A stretch of 64,000 nucleotides of DNA, from the NCBI GenBank assembly GCA_964036315.1, contig OZ038496.1:19812185-19876184 (forward strand). The letters are read 5' to 3'. The first letter of the stretch is position 1. Each line of letters begins with the position of its first letter. The notes below the pieces were generated by a model, which had not been told where the DNA came from, ran no database searches, and was given only the letters and a program-made list of their open reading frames with translations. Both the position numbers and the translations under genes were made by a program. The DNA comes from Acanthosepion esculentum. Its lineage: Eukaryota > Mollusca > Cephalopoda > Sepiida > Sepiidae. Shown here in pieces: positions 1 through 9,104 of this stretch.

Positions 1-40
1 TCTATAGTAAATTTTGATAGGTGTTACTCATTTGTATTTT

Positions 41-41
<1 letters not shown>

Positions 42-75
<34 letters not shown>
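42..75. repeat. (TA)n microsatellite
   Basis: Uninterrupted TA run. It directly abuts the body end of the inverted SINE pair at 82-370, the usual position of TA tracts in this window. Confidence 0.95.
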
Positions 76-78
<3 letters not shown>

Positions 79-81
79 ACT

Positions 82-370
82 CCAAATGTTATTTTAGTGG
101 ATACTCAAGTTTGAGAAGCCAACCTTTTTTTTTAAACAGTGAAAATTATGTTTACCAGCCTGCACATTTGATAGACTTAATAAAGAAAATGTATTCTCTG
201 GCTGGGTAGAAACCTGAGTTCCCCATTGTAGGAGAAACCCCCATATGATCCAGCATATCTCCTACAATGATGGACACAGATTCAAACCCTTCCAGAGTGC
301 ACATTTTCTTATTAAAATCTTGAACATGTTGGCTGGTAGACTTAATTTACACTATTTGGAAAAATAAAAG
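82..370. mobile_element. Head-to-head pair of tRNA-related SINE copies (family C)
   Basis: Positions 82-228 read as an antisense copy: T-rich body end, then an ATTTTCTTTATTA-like block, then a B-box-like end. Positions about 275-370 carry the same modules in sense order (TTCAAACCC, then ACATTTTCTTATTAAAA, then GGCTGGTAGACTTAATTT, then CACTATTT). The two copies meet at a perfect 12-bp inverted repeat, 224-235 (CATTGTAGGAGA) and 258-269 (TCTCCTACAATG). The outer ends are therefore the two 3' ends. The tRNA relationship is inferred from better copies of the same family at 1935-2130 and 13360-13860. Confidence 0.6.
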
Positions 371-455
371 AAACAGGGTGTCTACTCCACTAAAATGACA
401 TTTTGAATAATCAGAAATTATGCCGGATTAGAAATTCAATCCTTTAAAAATTGCT

Positions 456-494
<39 letters not shown>
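456..494. repeat. (TA)n(TG)n compound microsatellite
   Basis: A TA run followed directly by a TG run. No gene is nearby. Confidence 0.95.
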
Positions 495-754
495 AAAAAT
501 TCAGATATAAATAAAAATATATCTGTAAAATGACAATATGAATAAAAACAAAAGGAAAACTCTTCTTTACCAAATGAATAGGTATAAACAAATAAAAAGA
601 AAAGATTAAATCAATTAGTACTCTCCACAGTTTGTCTTGATTTTCAGTTAGTTTTAAGAATATTTTTGAGTGTTCTTAATTTTAAAAATTTAGAAAACCT
701 AATGATATTATACTTCTGTTTGTTGCAAAATAAAATCCTTACATTTGACTTGAT

Positions 755-1130
755 TTTAAACATTGTTTTTAGTGGATATGCATATTTGAGTAGCTGCTCC
801 GTTTAGTTTAAACAGTATATTTGTTTTTGTCTACTGGTCTGAACATTTGAGAAATCTTATTAGAAAAAGTATTTTTTATTAAAGAAAAAGAAGTGCTCTC
901 CAGCAGTGTTCAAAGCTTTGTTCCCCTTTGCAAGAGAAAACCATCATTACTCATTATATCCGACTTGACTACGAAGGGCATTGTCAATCAAGTCGGATCA
1001 AACAGCTGTTTCTCATGGAAATGGGCATGCAGGTTCGAATCCTGTCATAGGGTGCATTTTTTTTATATATATTTACTCAAAAATAAATATACTATTTAAA
1101 ATAAATAGAGCATCTGCTCAATTTAAAGTG
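755..1130. mobile_element. tRNA-derived SINE copies, inverted pair (family C)
   Basis: The left part (about 757-935) is an antisense family C body followed by the complement of a B-box-like TTTGAAC. The right part (about 1005-1060) is sense and holds GCAGGTTCGAATCCTGTC, an almost canonical pol III B box (GGTTCGANTCC). A short inverted repeat (CCGACTTGACT at 961 and its complement near 990) sits between them. The canonical B box could suggest a tRNA gene, but no A box or cloverleaf is visible, so a SINE is the better call. Confidence 0.55.
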
Positions 1131-1179
1131 ATAAAAATGTGTCAGATTAATAAATAAAAAATCCATTTAGAATTTGCTT

Positions 1180-1214
<35 letters not shown>

Positions 1215-1850
1215 CTTTGGTAGTTGTCATGACCCATATAGATGCCATGTACTCAGACTCATCACCAGAGGGAGGAAGTGGTAGTGGAAGAGGTTCAGTG
1301 AGAATTGATTGATCCAAGGATTCAGTTCACCAAAACCTCTTCAAACTGAACTGACACTCATTTTGCAAAATTATGAATCATTGATAACAGTATTCAACAT
1401 GTCTATTCCTGTTGCTTCTTTCTGGTCCCTCCCTCACTCTCTCTCTCTCTCTCTCTGTACTCCTCCCCCTACTCTGCCATTACTCCTATTATGTAGCCCC
1501 TGTCCATTCTCGCACATCTTATTATCTGTCCTCTTACACATCACTCTGCCCTGCATCTGACTTTGAACATCACCCTTCTCTCTTTCATAGCTACTAGGGT
1601 TGACCGGGGTTCAAAGTAAGGGCAATCCCAACATTAAAATGCACATATTCTCAGAGATTATACACATGCACACTAAACAGATGTATTCATTTCACATGCA
1701 CATTTATATGAGAGTCAGACATTTAAAATTTTAAAAGATTTAAAGAGGTTTTTCTTTTTCTTCAAGATGGAAAAAAGGTAAGTATCTTTTACATGCAGGA
1801 AATAAGCCATATTTAGAACCACAGCACATGCATAATCTTTCTGAATCTAT

Positions 1851-1889
<39 letters not shown>

Positions 1890-1934
1890 CAAAAATATAT
1901 ATATAAGTTATAAGAAATATATATATATTTCTTA
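1131..1934. other. Gene-free stretch with two (TATC)n tracts
   Basis: The tetranucleotide runs are at about 1178-1213 and 1848-1889. Pyrimidine-rich sequence (CTCTCT, 1437-1456) gives two short overlapping ORFs of low complexity. I see no gene or recognisable element otherwise. Confidence 0.7.
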
Positions 1935-2130
1935 TGAATTAAATGTTATTTTTTGTGGGTACACATATTTGAGTTATTACCCTTTTTTTTTTCTTAAACA
2001 GTGAAATTAATAACAACCAGACTAGATTAAGAAATTCTACTAAAGAAAGATTCTGCCTCTGACAGGAATTGAACATCAAGGAAACTGATTTTAAAGCCAA
2101 AACATGCCTTTACCAATTTTAGGCATGGAG
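1935..2130 (-). mobile_element. tRNA-derived SINE copy (family C), antisense
   Basis: The reverse strand reads a B-box-like GTTCAATTCCTGTC, then a body with TTTAGTAGAATTTCTTAATC, GGTTGTTATTAATTTCACTG and a T-rich end. The same modules in the same order occur on the plus strand at 13360-13480 and 13670-13860. The tRNA-like half is only partly preserved (GGTAAAGGCATG-like A-box region near 2110). Confidence 0.6.
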
Positions 2131-2184
2131 GTAACATTCATAGCTTTGAATAAGAATTAAGGATAAATAAAAAAAAATCAATTC

Positions 2185-2189
<5 letters not shown>

Positions 2190-2225
<36 letters not shown>
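2190..2225. repeat. (TA)n microsatellite
   Basis: Uninterrupted TA run of about 36 bp. Confidence 0.95.
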
Positions 2226-2231
<6 letters not shown>

Positions 2232-2309
2232 TAAGGAGCAAGCAGTAAAATATTTATAAATTTAATATGTTTCAGTATTAATTCAGGTGTATTAGAAATT
2301 ACAACCACA

Positions 2310-2349
<40 letters not shown>
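2310..2349. repeat. (CA)n(TA)n compound microsatellite
   Basis: A CA run followed by a TA run. It forms the left border of the foldback element at 2350-2561. Confidence 0.95.
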
Positions 2350-2553
2350 GAAGAAATATAGTCTTAAGGTGTGCTATATTTATGGGATAAAGTGCTCAAT
2401 ATCAGAGATAGAGCGTTTGTAAATATAAAAGTGAACATAGAAGTCAACACTTAGAGGTGACAGTCTGTTTCATGCTAGATGCAATCATCGGGCCCGATGA
2501 TTGCATCTAGCATGAAACAGACTGTCGCCTCTAAGTGTTGACTTCTATGTTCA

Positions 2554-2561
<8 letters not shown>
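2350..2561. mobile_element. Foldback element in (TA)n (family B), near-perfect palindrome
   Basis: A palindrome with arms 2427-2493 and 2494-2561 is centred on GGGCCC. Each arm holds AAAGTGAACATAGAAGTCAA, then GACAGTCTGTTTCATGCTAG, then ATGCAATCATCGGGC. The left side also carries a 77-bp extension (GGGATAAAGTGCTCAATATC, GAGATAGAGC). Both ends run into (TA)n. Outward from the centre each arm reads CTGATGA...GAAACAGACTGTC, a hammerhead-like core. Other copies are at 6690, 7838, 17690, 31572, 40258 and 41460. Confidence 0.8.

Positions 2562-2585
<24 letters not shown>
2558..2585. repeat. (TA)n microsatellite
   Basis: Right border of the foldback element at 2350-2561. Confidence 0.95.
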
Positions 2586-2589
<4 letters not shown>

Positions 2590-2810
2590 TAACAATGAAA
2601 GTTTAGGCTTCATCAGATCAAGGAAAAAATGAGTTGCATGTGTGTATTTGTGTATGTTTAAAAAACTTAAATTAGTTTTTTCCAAAACTGTCAGGATTTT
2701 ATGCCCTATTTTAATACACACACATAGTTTTAAGGTATGTTTTGGATGAAGGTTTCTCACACCAAAACAAGGACAAAAGTCCATATAAAGATATGTCCAC
2801 AAATCCTTCG
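2586..2810 (+). repeat. Dispersed repeat D
   Basis: It starts directly after (TA)n with AGTTTAGGCTTCATCAGATC and continues through TTTTTTCCAAAACTGTCAGG to GTCCATATAAAGATATGTCC. A related plus copy follows (TA)n at 12830-13010. An inverted partial copy precedes (TA)n at 3165-3280. No coding capacity is visible. Confidence 0.5.
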
Positions 2811-3164
2811 TTTTGAGTTATTAAGTTTAAAGAAAGTTTATGGTAGATGATGCTACGTTGCCATTTAGACTAGGTTACATTTGTCATTTGTGTACTTTTG
2901 TGGCTCGTCTGTTTTCAATGTTTAATGTGTGTAGTAGTGAGTTAACTGAGAAGTGTTCCATTTAACAATGGCAGGACAGTCATATCATGAGCAGTCAAAT
3001 ATGATTTTTGTATACAGTTGCACAGATGTAGCAGATTGCATTTCCAGTCTGAAGACAGCCGAGTCATCTAACCTTTGCTGCTGCTTATCATCGCATTGCT
3101 GAGGCAGGATACATGGCACCACAAACTATGGATCGAAGAAGACTGAGATCCACTCATACACCTG

Positions 3165-3276
3165 ACCATGAAGAACACATTCTACATGGCCTTTGGGACA
3201 TATGTTTATATAGACATTTTACATTGTTTTAATGTCAGGAACTTTCCCCAAAAGTTTGTAAATGTGTTTTTGATAA

Positions 3277-3280
<4 letters not shown>
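3165..3280 (-). repeat. Dispersed repeat D, inverted partial copy
   Basis: The GGACATATGTTTATATAGAC and TTTTAATGTCAGGAACTTT segments are the reverse-complement counterpart of 2690-2810. The (TA)n again sits at the same end of the element. Confidence 0.45.

Positions 3281-3322
<42 letters not shown>
3281..3322. repeat. (TA)n microsatellite
   Basis: Uninterrupted TA run of about 42 bp. Confidence 0.95.
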
Positions 3323-3323
<1 letters not shown>

Positions 3324-3639
3324 TTACCTTCATTCCTATTTCAAGTATATGCTCATATATGCACAAAGCATAAATCCAATTTCTGAAAACAAGAGAAAGA
3401 TAAATATTACAATGTGACAACAAATCTATTTAATTTGTTTGAACCAAACATTTCAAGGTTTTCAATTCAGAAGTCAAGTTTGCCTTCTGAATTGATTTTC
3501 AATCTGCTGATGTTAAATAAAGGATTTTTCCTTCCATTTTTAAACAAATCTAAATTTCCTTTCTTGTTAAATCACTCTTAAGTCAATTTTTGCTGTTGGT
3601 ATTAAGATAAGCTAAGGATACAAACTCAAGTGTCAATTC

Positions 3640-4215
3640 GTTTTTTTAATCATTTCTTTGAGCAAGTCAATAAAGACAGTAAAACACATGGGATTACTGA
3701 ATGTGAAAGAATAAGAAAAAGATTATTAAGGAGAGAGGACAATAAAAGAACAGAAATAAAGAAAACAGAAGATAACATTGACATTGTTTTTAAAATTTTG
3801 AAGATTAAAGTTGATTGGAAAGCAAGAACCCGGAAGAAAGTTCCACAAGTGAGAAATGCAAGAGAAGAAACTGTTAGCATAGAACTTATGGTTACATCTA
3901 GCAACTTCAACGGTAAAATGATGAGACCTAACTACCAATCTAGTACTGCGCTTAAATTTGTAAAGCGAAGGTGCCAAAGAAAAAAGATAATCAGAACAAT
4001 TACCATGAAAATATTTATAAAAAAGATACAGAAAAACTACATTATGGTGGTGGGAAAGTGATTGAAAAGACCAATAACTTTGCAGATTCTGCTTTGGATT
4101 TTATCAAGAATCTCCAAATATCTAGTAGAAGCATCAGACTAGATGTAGCAATTTCAATGCCTGGACGAATGGTAGCCTTATAAATGTATAAGTTGGATTA
4201 TGGTGAGAAAAATTG
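3640..4215 (-). mobile_element. LINE 3' end, jockey/CR1-like reverse transcriptase C-terminus (copy A1)
   Basis: Minus-strand frames read the C-terminal tail of a non-LTR retrotransposon polymerase protein: RSHHFTVEVARCNHKFYANS, then a degraded 'LWN.LP.SCFP.NFNLQNFK' stretch (3726-3977). Upstream on the same strand (4060-4190) is the complement of 'LEILDKIQ.RI..VIG'. The element is 5'-truncated and carries stops and frameshifts. The plus-strand 143-codon ORF at 3630-4061 is only its antisense. This is one of about a dozen copies of the same LINE 3' end here. Confidence 0.8.
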
Positions 4216-4834
4216 TCTAGCATGACACAGTGAACAAATTGACACACATCGATAAACATGCCTGCAATAAGATGCCATGTCAAAACAACGGGTTTTCCTA
4301 TAATACAGCTTTTTTTAACTACCTTCACTCATCTTATTTTGTAATAAAAACCTTAAAATATGAAAGTGAATTTTCACAATTTCTTTGTTCTTAAGAATTG
4401 ACAACAAAATAATAAACATTATTTATTTATTAGATGGTTTATTGGAATGATTTTCAAGACCTCAGCTAATCGCCAGTTGACTAGAACTTTATAAAATGGT
4501 AAATAATAAGGATTTCCTTATAGTTGGTTCACGTATTTTAATAATTTAGTAAATTTTTATTAATTTATAAATAAATTATTGTTTTCATATTTATTTCTTT
4601 ATAAGTTGGTAAATGATAAATATTGCATTACATTAGTTTCAATTGTATTAGTTTTAGAATGTTGTAATATTAAATTATTCTAGTAAATAAATGATCTTAT
4701 AAATAAATAGTGTTTAGTATTGTTGTAAATTCTCAGGAACAAAAAAAAATGGATAAATTCACTTTCATCATGTGTTTATGTTTTATTCCAATTCTGATCA
4801 TTGTTTTTTAATTATTTTTATAATTCAAAATATG
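4216..4834. repeat. AT-rich stretch with a dispersed repeat shared with 15450-15650
   Basis: About 4620-4810 (GTTTTAGAATGTTGTAATAT, AAATTCACTTTCATCATGTG, TTTTATTCCAATTCTGATCA) is matched in the same orientation at about 15450-15650. The rest is featureless AT-rich sequence. Confidence 0.5.
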
Positions 4835-4905
4835 TTTTAACTTACAAATAACTCATAAAGGGTTGATAAGTCATAAAAAATAAACCAATTAATCAAACAA
4901 CTGGC
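4835..4905 (+). mobile_element. SINE 3' tail fragment (family S3)
   Basis: AAATAACTCATAAAGGGTTGATAAG with TCATAAAAAATAAACC matches the tails of the SINEs at 27745-27935 and 61148-61410. The tRNA head is absent. Confidence 0.45.
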
Positions 4906-6030
4906 ATTCACTTTCATATCATCTCTTCATTTTCTATCTTGTCTTTACATTTTGTGGGATTGGGCACCAATCAAGCAACCTATAGCTCCATCTGTTATTC
5001 TTGCTACGTGTCCTGCTCACTTACATTTTTGTTGCATAATCACTTCTATGATATCTCTGATCTTCCTCATATCCATGTAATCATTTTTTCTATATCTTAG
5101 CATAAGAATGTTGCCTTTTATGTGTGCATTGATTCTGTAAGGTTTATTCAAGTACAACACATGGGTGTGTTCATGCATATGCAAGCACGCACATGTATTC
5201 ATAGACCCTCATCAAATTTTCATCAATGTGTATATTATTTAAAAGATATGAATAATTGTGTTTTATATTTTCATTTATATTTATTTTTGTTTCTGAATGG
5301 AAACAAATCCTCTTCTCGACTGTTTATTATATTATGCGTGCACATATTTGGAAAAGTGCACCGATGTGTGTGCGATTTGAAGAATTTTTTTTTTCTTTTT
5401 CACATTAGCAGAATTAGTTGATGAGGCTATTGAACTATTTTCTTTATAAACTAACAACATTTTTATTACAAAAACCTGTACTGAATTTTCTCCTCTCTTT
5501 TATAGGAGAGGGGGACTTGGAAGGGGCTTGAGATAAAGCCAAAGAACCATTTCATTTTAACTACTATTTTTCCTCTTCTTTTATTTCATTATTCTTATAC
5601 TCTCAAAATCCCCACCTTCACAACTAAAACAAAAAAAAATTGAATAAAAGACACACTCCTCTATACAAAAAAGAAGAAAAAATAACCCCTCTACCCTCAA
5701 AGATGTTGCCTTTTCTGTCAGATTTATTATCTGGGGTATCTCAGTCACAGTGGCAAGCCATTATTTAGGCAAGCATCCTAACAAAAGAGACTATGGAATA
5801 AAAGCATCTTCCATTAGTTGGGAAATATATAGAGTAGAACCAAGAAGAAGAAGAAGAAAATAATGGTTAAAAAAAGAATCAGAAAATTTTCTATAGCATT
5901 CTGGAATCTGGGAGAGCCAAGAATTTTGTTTGTCTTTGCAAAGTTCTTTTTAAATGGACAACACTATTTTTTGGCGGGTGGGGGGGTCTCAAAGAACACT
6001 GGAATATCTGAGGTACCAAGGTGCAGGATA
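4906..6030. other. Gene-free stretch, nothing recognised
   Basis: AT-rich unique-looking sequence with short purine and pyrimidine runs and a GAA run near 5849. Short ORFs here (60-102 codons) have no recognisable motif. Confidence 0.6.
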
Positions 6031-6345
6031 AGTTCTCAGAATCACCAGTTAATAGAAATGCCTTTGCTTTCTATATATTCTGAGAAATTTCAACAGCACC
6101 AACATGGATATCATAACAATGATATAAACAAGATGTTAATTTTCTACACAACTTCAAATAAAAAGATTTAGGAAGAAAACCCCCATCAATACTGGAAAGA
6201 GTGAAAACAATTACTGGACTTGAGAATCGTATTTTCCTAAAAAGTTTTTGAAGAGAAAGATTTTATTAATTTCAGCCAAAAGTAGTACAAGATGCTCGGC
6301 CAATGAATGCTGAATATTTCCTTATAAGGAAGCAGCTAATATTAC
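6031..6345 (-). repeat. Dispersed repeat K, inverted relative to 23650-24170
   Basis: The reverse strand reads CAGTATTGATGGGGGTTTTC, then a segment like TTTATTTGAAG..GTGT..AAA, then AACATCTTG.TTATATCATT, and on the other side TTTTCAGGAAAATACG-like and TTCCTTATAAGGAAA blocks. These are the same modules that are tandemly repeated at 23763-24168. This is a single, unexpanded copy. Confidence 0.6.
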
Positions 6346-6366
6346 TATTACCACTGAAGTATCCAC

Positions 6367-6368
<2 letters not shown>

Positions 6369-6415
<47 letters not shown>
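6369..6415. repeat. (TA)n microsatellite
   Basis: It lies directly at the ribozyme-bearing 3' end of the SINE at 6416-6650 (minus strand), as if it were the SINE's tail. Confidence 0.95.
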
Positions 6416-6417
<2 letters not shown>

Positions 6418-6650
6418 CATCCACAAACAGACTGTTTCGCTGTATCACAGCTCATCAGTGTGGCTAGGCGTTTGTTTACCTCTAGCTAGGATCGAAACCC
6501 GACAGAATTGGCATCAGTTGAGGATTCTACCACTAAGTCATTGGTGCACGGCAGAGATGAAGGTGAATTTAAGCGTATTTATTTTTAGATAAACACACAG
6601 TGACTGAGAGAACTCGATTCGATTTACCGAAAAGTCTTGCATTATTAGCC
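6416..6650 (-). mobile_element. tRNA-derived SINE with 3'-terminal hammerhead motif (copy S1a)
   Basis: On the minus strand the order is: a leader of about 100 nt ending near 6545, then a tRNA-like part with A box TGACTTAGTGGTAG (6527-6540) and B box GGGTTTCGATCC (6489-6500), then a hammerhead-like fold (6421-6463), then (TA)n. The second copy at 14128-14360 has the same order and shares the leader (AATAAACACGC, TTCACCTTCATC, CAGTCACTGTGTGTTTAT). The shared 5' limit reads ATGCA.GACT.TTCG. Internal pol III boxes imply pol III transcription of the tRNA-ribozyme part. Confidence 0.75.
6421..6463 (-). ncRNA. Type I hammerhead ribozyme motif, core intact
   Basis: Reading the minus strand from 6463: stem I strand CCACA; CTGATGA (C3-A9); stem II GCTGT/ACAGC closed by GAT; GAAA (G12-A15.1); a 3-bp stem III ACA/TGT with loop GTC; U16.1; nucleotide 17 = T; stem I strand TGTGG. 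Every universally conserved core base of the family is present and all three stems pair. Cleavage would fall after 6426 on this strand (triplet GTT). Stem III is very short, as in known retroelement hammerheads. Activity is inferred, not shown. Confidence 0.7.
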
Positions 6651-6689
6651 GTAATAGTCACTGTTTACAAACCCACACTTCCTCCCCAG

Positions 6690-6800
6690 ATATATATAAA
6701 AGAGGACATTGAAGTCAACACCCAGAACCGATAGTTTGTTTCATGCTAAACACAATTGCCAGGCCATCTGACATTTGTGTTTAGTAAAGCCTTGAAAATG
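6690..6800 (+). mobile_element. Family B foldback fragment
   Basis: ATATATAAAAGAGGACATTGAAGTCAACACC and TTTGTTTCATGCTAAACAC with GCCAGGCC match the arm of the family B elements. The second arm is degraded (CATTTGTGTTTAGTAAAGCC). Confidence 0.55.
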
Positions 6801-7200
6801 ACAAAACTTTCAGTTGCTGCTGTTACCTTTGCCAGTGTTTGATACTTTGAGTGTTTGAAGTGGTTTTTGATCTCTTTGGAAATAAACTGCGATATGTCAT
6901 TAATGCAAATTGTTAAAAATTAAAAAGAATAAATAAGAAAAAAATAAATAAATTAATTAACATATTAAATTTTAAATAATTAAAGAGGAACTGGAAGGGG
7001 GAAGGTAGGGATAAAATATAAACTAATAGAGAAGAATCTGTTTGCGTTGGAATTAAATTTAAAATACAGAAGACTTTATAGAAAAAAACTTCCAATTCTT
7101 TGCCTGCGACATCAGATAAAGTTTTTTATTGCCTCTTCCCCATTGATTTTTAATATATTTTTTTAAAATATCAACGTCAATATTTATCTATCTGTATCTT
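6801..7200. other. Gene-free stretch, nothing recognised
   Basis: AT-rich sequence without a recognisable element. The 60-codon minus-strand ORF has only hydrophobic low-complexity content. Confidence 0.6.

Positions 7201-7250
<50 letters not shown>
7201..7250. repeat. (CT)n(TA)n compound microsatellite
   Basis: A CT run then a TA run, adjoining the long hairpin at 7254-7670. Confidence 0.95.
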
Positions 7251-7252
<2 letters not shown>

Positions 7253-7253
7253 T

Positions 7254-7670
7254 ATAATTATTTATTTATTATAATTTTATCATATAGACAAAACCATTTT
7301 ACTCACGACAAAGATGCAACTTGGTTTCAGTGCATTTTAACTGCACATCTACGGGTGAGGGTCGGAAATGGTTGTGAACGATCCTGTTTTTAGGCAAGCC
7401 CGGATGTAAAACCACCCAACACCAAACTGCTGTCAGCAACAACTATCGTTTCCACTTAGATTTTTTGTTAAGTACATTTTTTCTTCTCAAAAAATGGAAA
7501 AAGGAAGTGACGTTTTACATCCGGGCTTGCCTAAAAACAGGATCGTTCATAACCATTTCCGACCCTCACCCGTAGATGTGCAGTTAAAATGCACTGAAAC
7601 CAAGTTGCATCTTAGTTGTGAGTAAAATGGTTTTGTCTATATGATAAAATTATAATAAATAAATAATTAT
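7254..7670. mobile_element. Foldback element with 159-bp arms
   Basis: The left arm 7254-7412 and right arm 7512-7670 are near-perfect reverse complements; for example GGCAAGCCCGGATGTAAAAC at 7393 faces GTTTTACATCCGGGCTTGCC at 7512. They enclose a 99-bp spacer with no coding capacity. The only differences I saw are single bases (for example GTTGTGAACG versus CGTTCATAAC). No target duplication could be identified. The near-identity of the arms points to a young or gene-converted element. Confidence 0.85.
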
Positions 7671-7766
7671 CGCTCTACTACCTGTATCGGGCTCTTTTTT
7701 GAATGAATGCTGCAAACGTTAGAATTTGTATAATTTATAGATTACTTTCGTTCCCACCGCATCGGG

Positions 7767-7776
7767 TATATATATG

Positions 7777-7837
<61 letters not shown>
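7767..7837. repeat. (TA)n microsatellite
   Basis: A TA run with one GC interruption near 7776. It is the left border of a family B element. Confidence 0.95.
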
Positions 7838-7838
<1 letters not shown>

Positions 7839-8172
7839 GATAAAGTGATCAATATCTGAGATAGAGTGTATGTAAATATAAAAGTGAACATTGACGTCAA
7901 CACTCAGCGATGACAGGCAGTTACATGCTAGATGCAATCGTCAGGCCACGTGTTGTGTTTTTTCACAATTATTTATATATACGGGTCAGTGGTGCATTGT
8001 GGGTAGTCTATTCTAACAGTTATTTTGGTAGTAATAGCTTGTTAATTTGTTTATTATTTACTTTATTTATTTATTTGGAATAATTTATTTTACTTATTTT
8101 GGCCTGATGATTGCATTTAGCATGAAACAGTTTGTTGCCCCTGAGTCTTGACTTCAGTGTTCACTTTTATAT
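7838..8172. mobile_element. Family B foldback element with 155-bp spacer
   Basis: The left arm (7866-7946, AAAGTGAACATTGACGTCAA through CAATCGTCAGGCC) and right arm (8101-8172, GGCCTGATGATTGCATTTAG through GTGTTCACTTTTATAT) pair around a spacer beginning ACGTGTTGTG. The spacer is also found after the arm in the copy at 40258-40800 (GTGCATT.TGGGTAGT). The left side carries the GGGATAAAGTG extension. This is probably the most complete layout of the family. Confidence 0.75.
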
Positions 8173-8816
8173 ACATATATATATATATATATATAATTTT
8201 AAAATAATGATTTTGAGAAATAAGTCAGGCTAATAACTTTTGACAATGCATATGTGTATATTTGGGAGTATACATTGCCAGCCATCTTGATTACTGTTTG
8301 GCCATTGCACTAAAATATAGAGACATAAAAGTGTGGGAAATGTTGTACAAATGTCTTCTAACCTAATTCACTGCACTTTGAGTCTTCAAGCCTTAAAATA
8401 TGGAGGAAATTATGGCTGAAATTAGCTTAAACAAGAAACTCTTTGTCAAAATGTCCCAAACTATTCAGATTTGGTTAATCTTCAAATTCTTTTCATTGAT
8501 AGGAAAAAGTGTGTGCATATATTTAGACTGTGTTTCGATTAATATTTGTTGACAAACTTTACATTTCTCTTATTTGTGTTTGCAAATGATACTTGCCTAA
8601 ATGACAGCCTGCTGATATTTTCATAAATTGTATGTCAGGAAAAAGAAATTATCTTTTATCAGGACTTATTTTCTTTTCCTAGAACAATGAGCATCATTGT
8701 TGCATTTGGTCTGAGACAAAATGAGTAGACTGCTGATGTTCTGATGATGATAAAAGCTGATAATGATAATTATACAAATTTTCTGTAAACTTCATCATCA
8801 TCACTTTAACTTTTTC

Positions 8817-8817
<1 letters not shown>

Positions 8818-8857
<40 letters not shown>
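8818..8857. repeat. (TA)n microsatellite
   Basis: Uninterrupted TA run. Confidence 0.95.
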
Positions 8858-8862
<5 letters not shown>

Positions 8863-8902
8863 GAATTACTTTCGGATAGAGTGTATCTGTAAAGGAACAA
8901 AA

Positions 8903-9026
8903 TGAATAAAAAGAGATAAGAGGAAAGACTATTCTTAGCTGATGTGTTTCTTCCTCTTAGGGACTTTATTTGAGGAAGAAAAATGTCAGCTAAGAATACA
9001 TTTTTCCTCTTGTCTTTTTTTATTCA
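8903..9026. repeat. Hairpin-forming inverted repeat between two (TA)n tracts
   Basis: TGAATAAAAAGAGATAAGAG (8903) faces CTCTTGTCTTTTTTTATTCA (about 9007-9026), and TTCTTAGCTGA faces TCAGCTAAGAA. A short loop holds TAGGGACTTTA. It is flanked by (TA)n at 8818 and 9028, like the family B elements but with a different sequence. Confidence 0.65.
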
Positions 9027-9027
9027 T

Positions 9028-9035
9028 ATATATAC

Positions 9036-9080
<45 letters not shown>
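9028..9080. repeat. (TA)n with CATA interruptions
   Basis: TA run interrupted twice by C. Confidence 0.95.
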
Positions 9081-9081
<1 letters not shown>

Positions 9082-9104
9082 ACTCAATTTATAATGTAAA
9101 CTCT

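Noticed and set aside
1005..1060. Canonical B box GCAGGTTCGAATCCTGTC as a genuine tRNA gene
   Set aside because: No A box, acceptor stem or cloverleaf within a tRNA length, and the sequence is tied to family C SINE modules.
3630..4061. 143-codon plus-strand ORF, the longest in the window
   Set aside because: It is exactly antisense to LINE copy A1. Similar Lys/Arg-rich antisense frames lie opposite the other A copies (16565, 45216, 47394).
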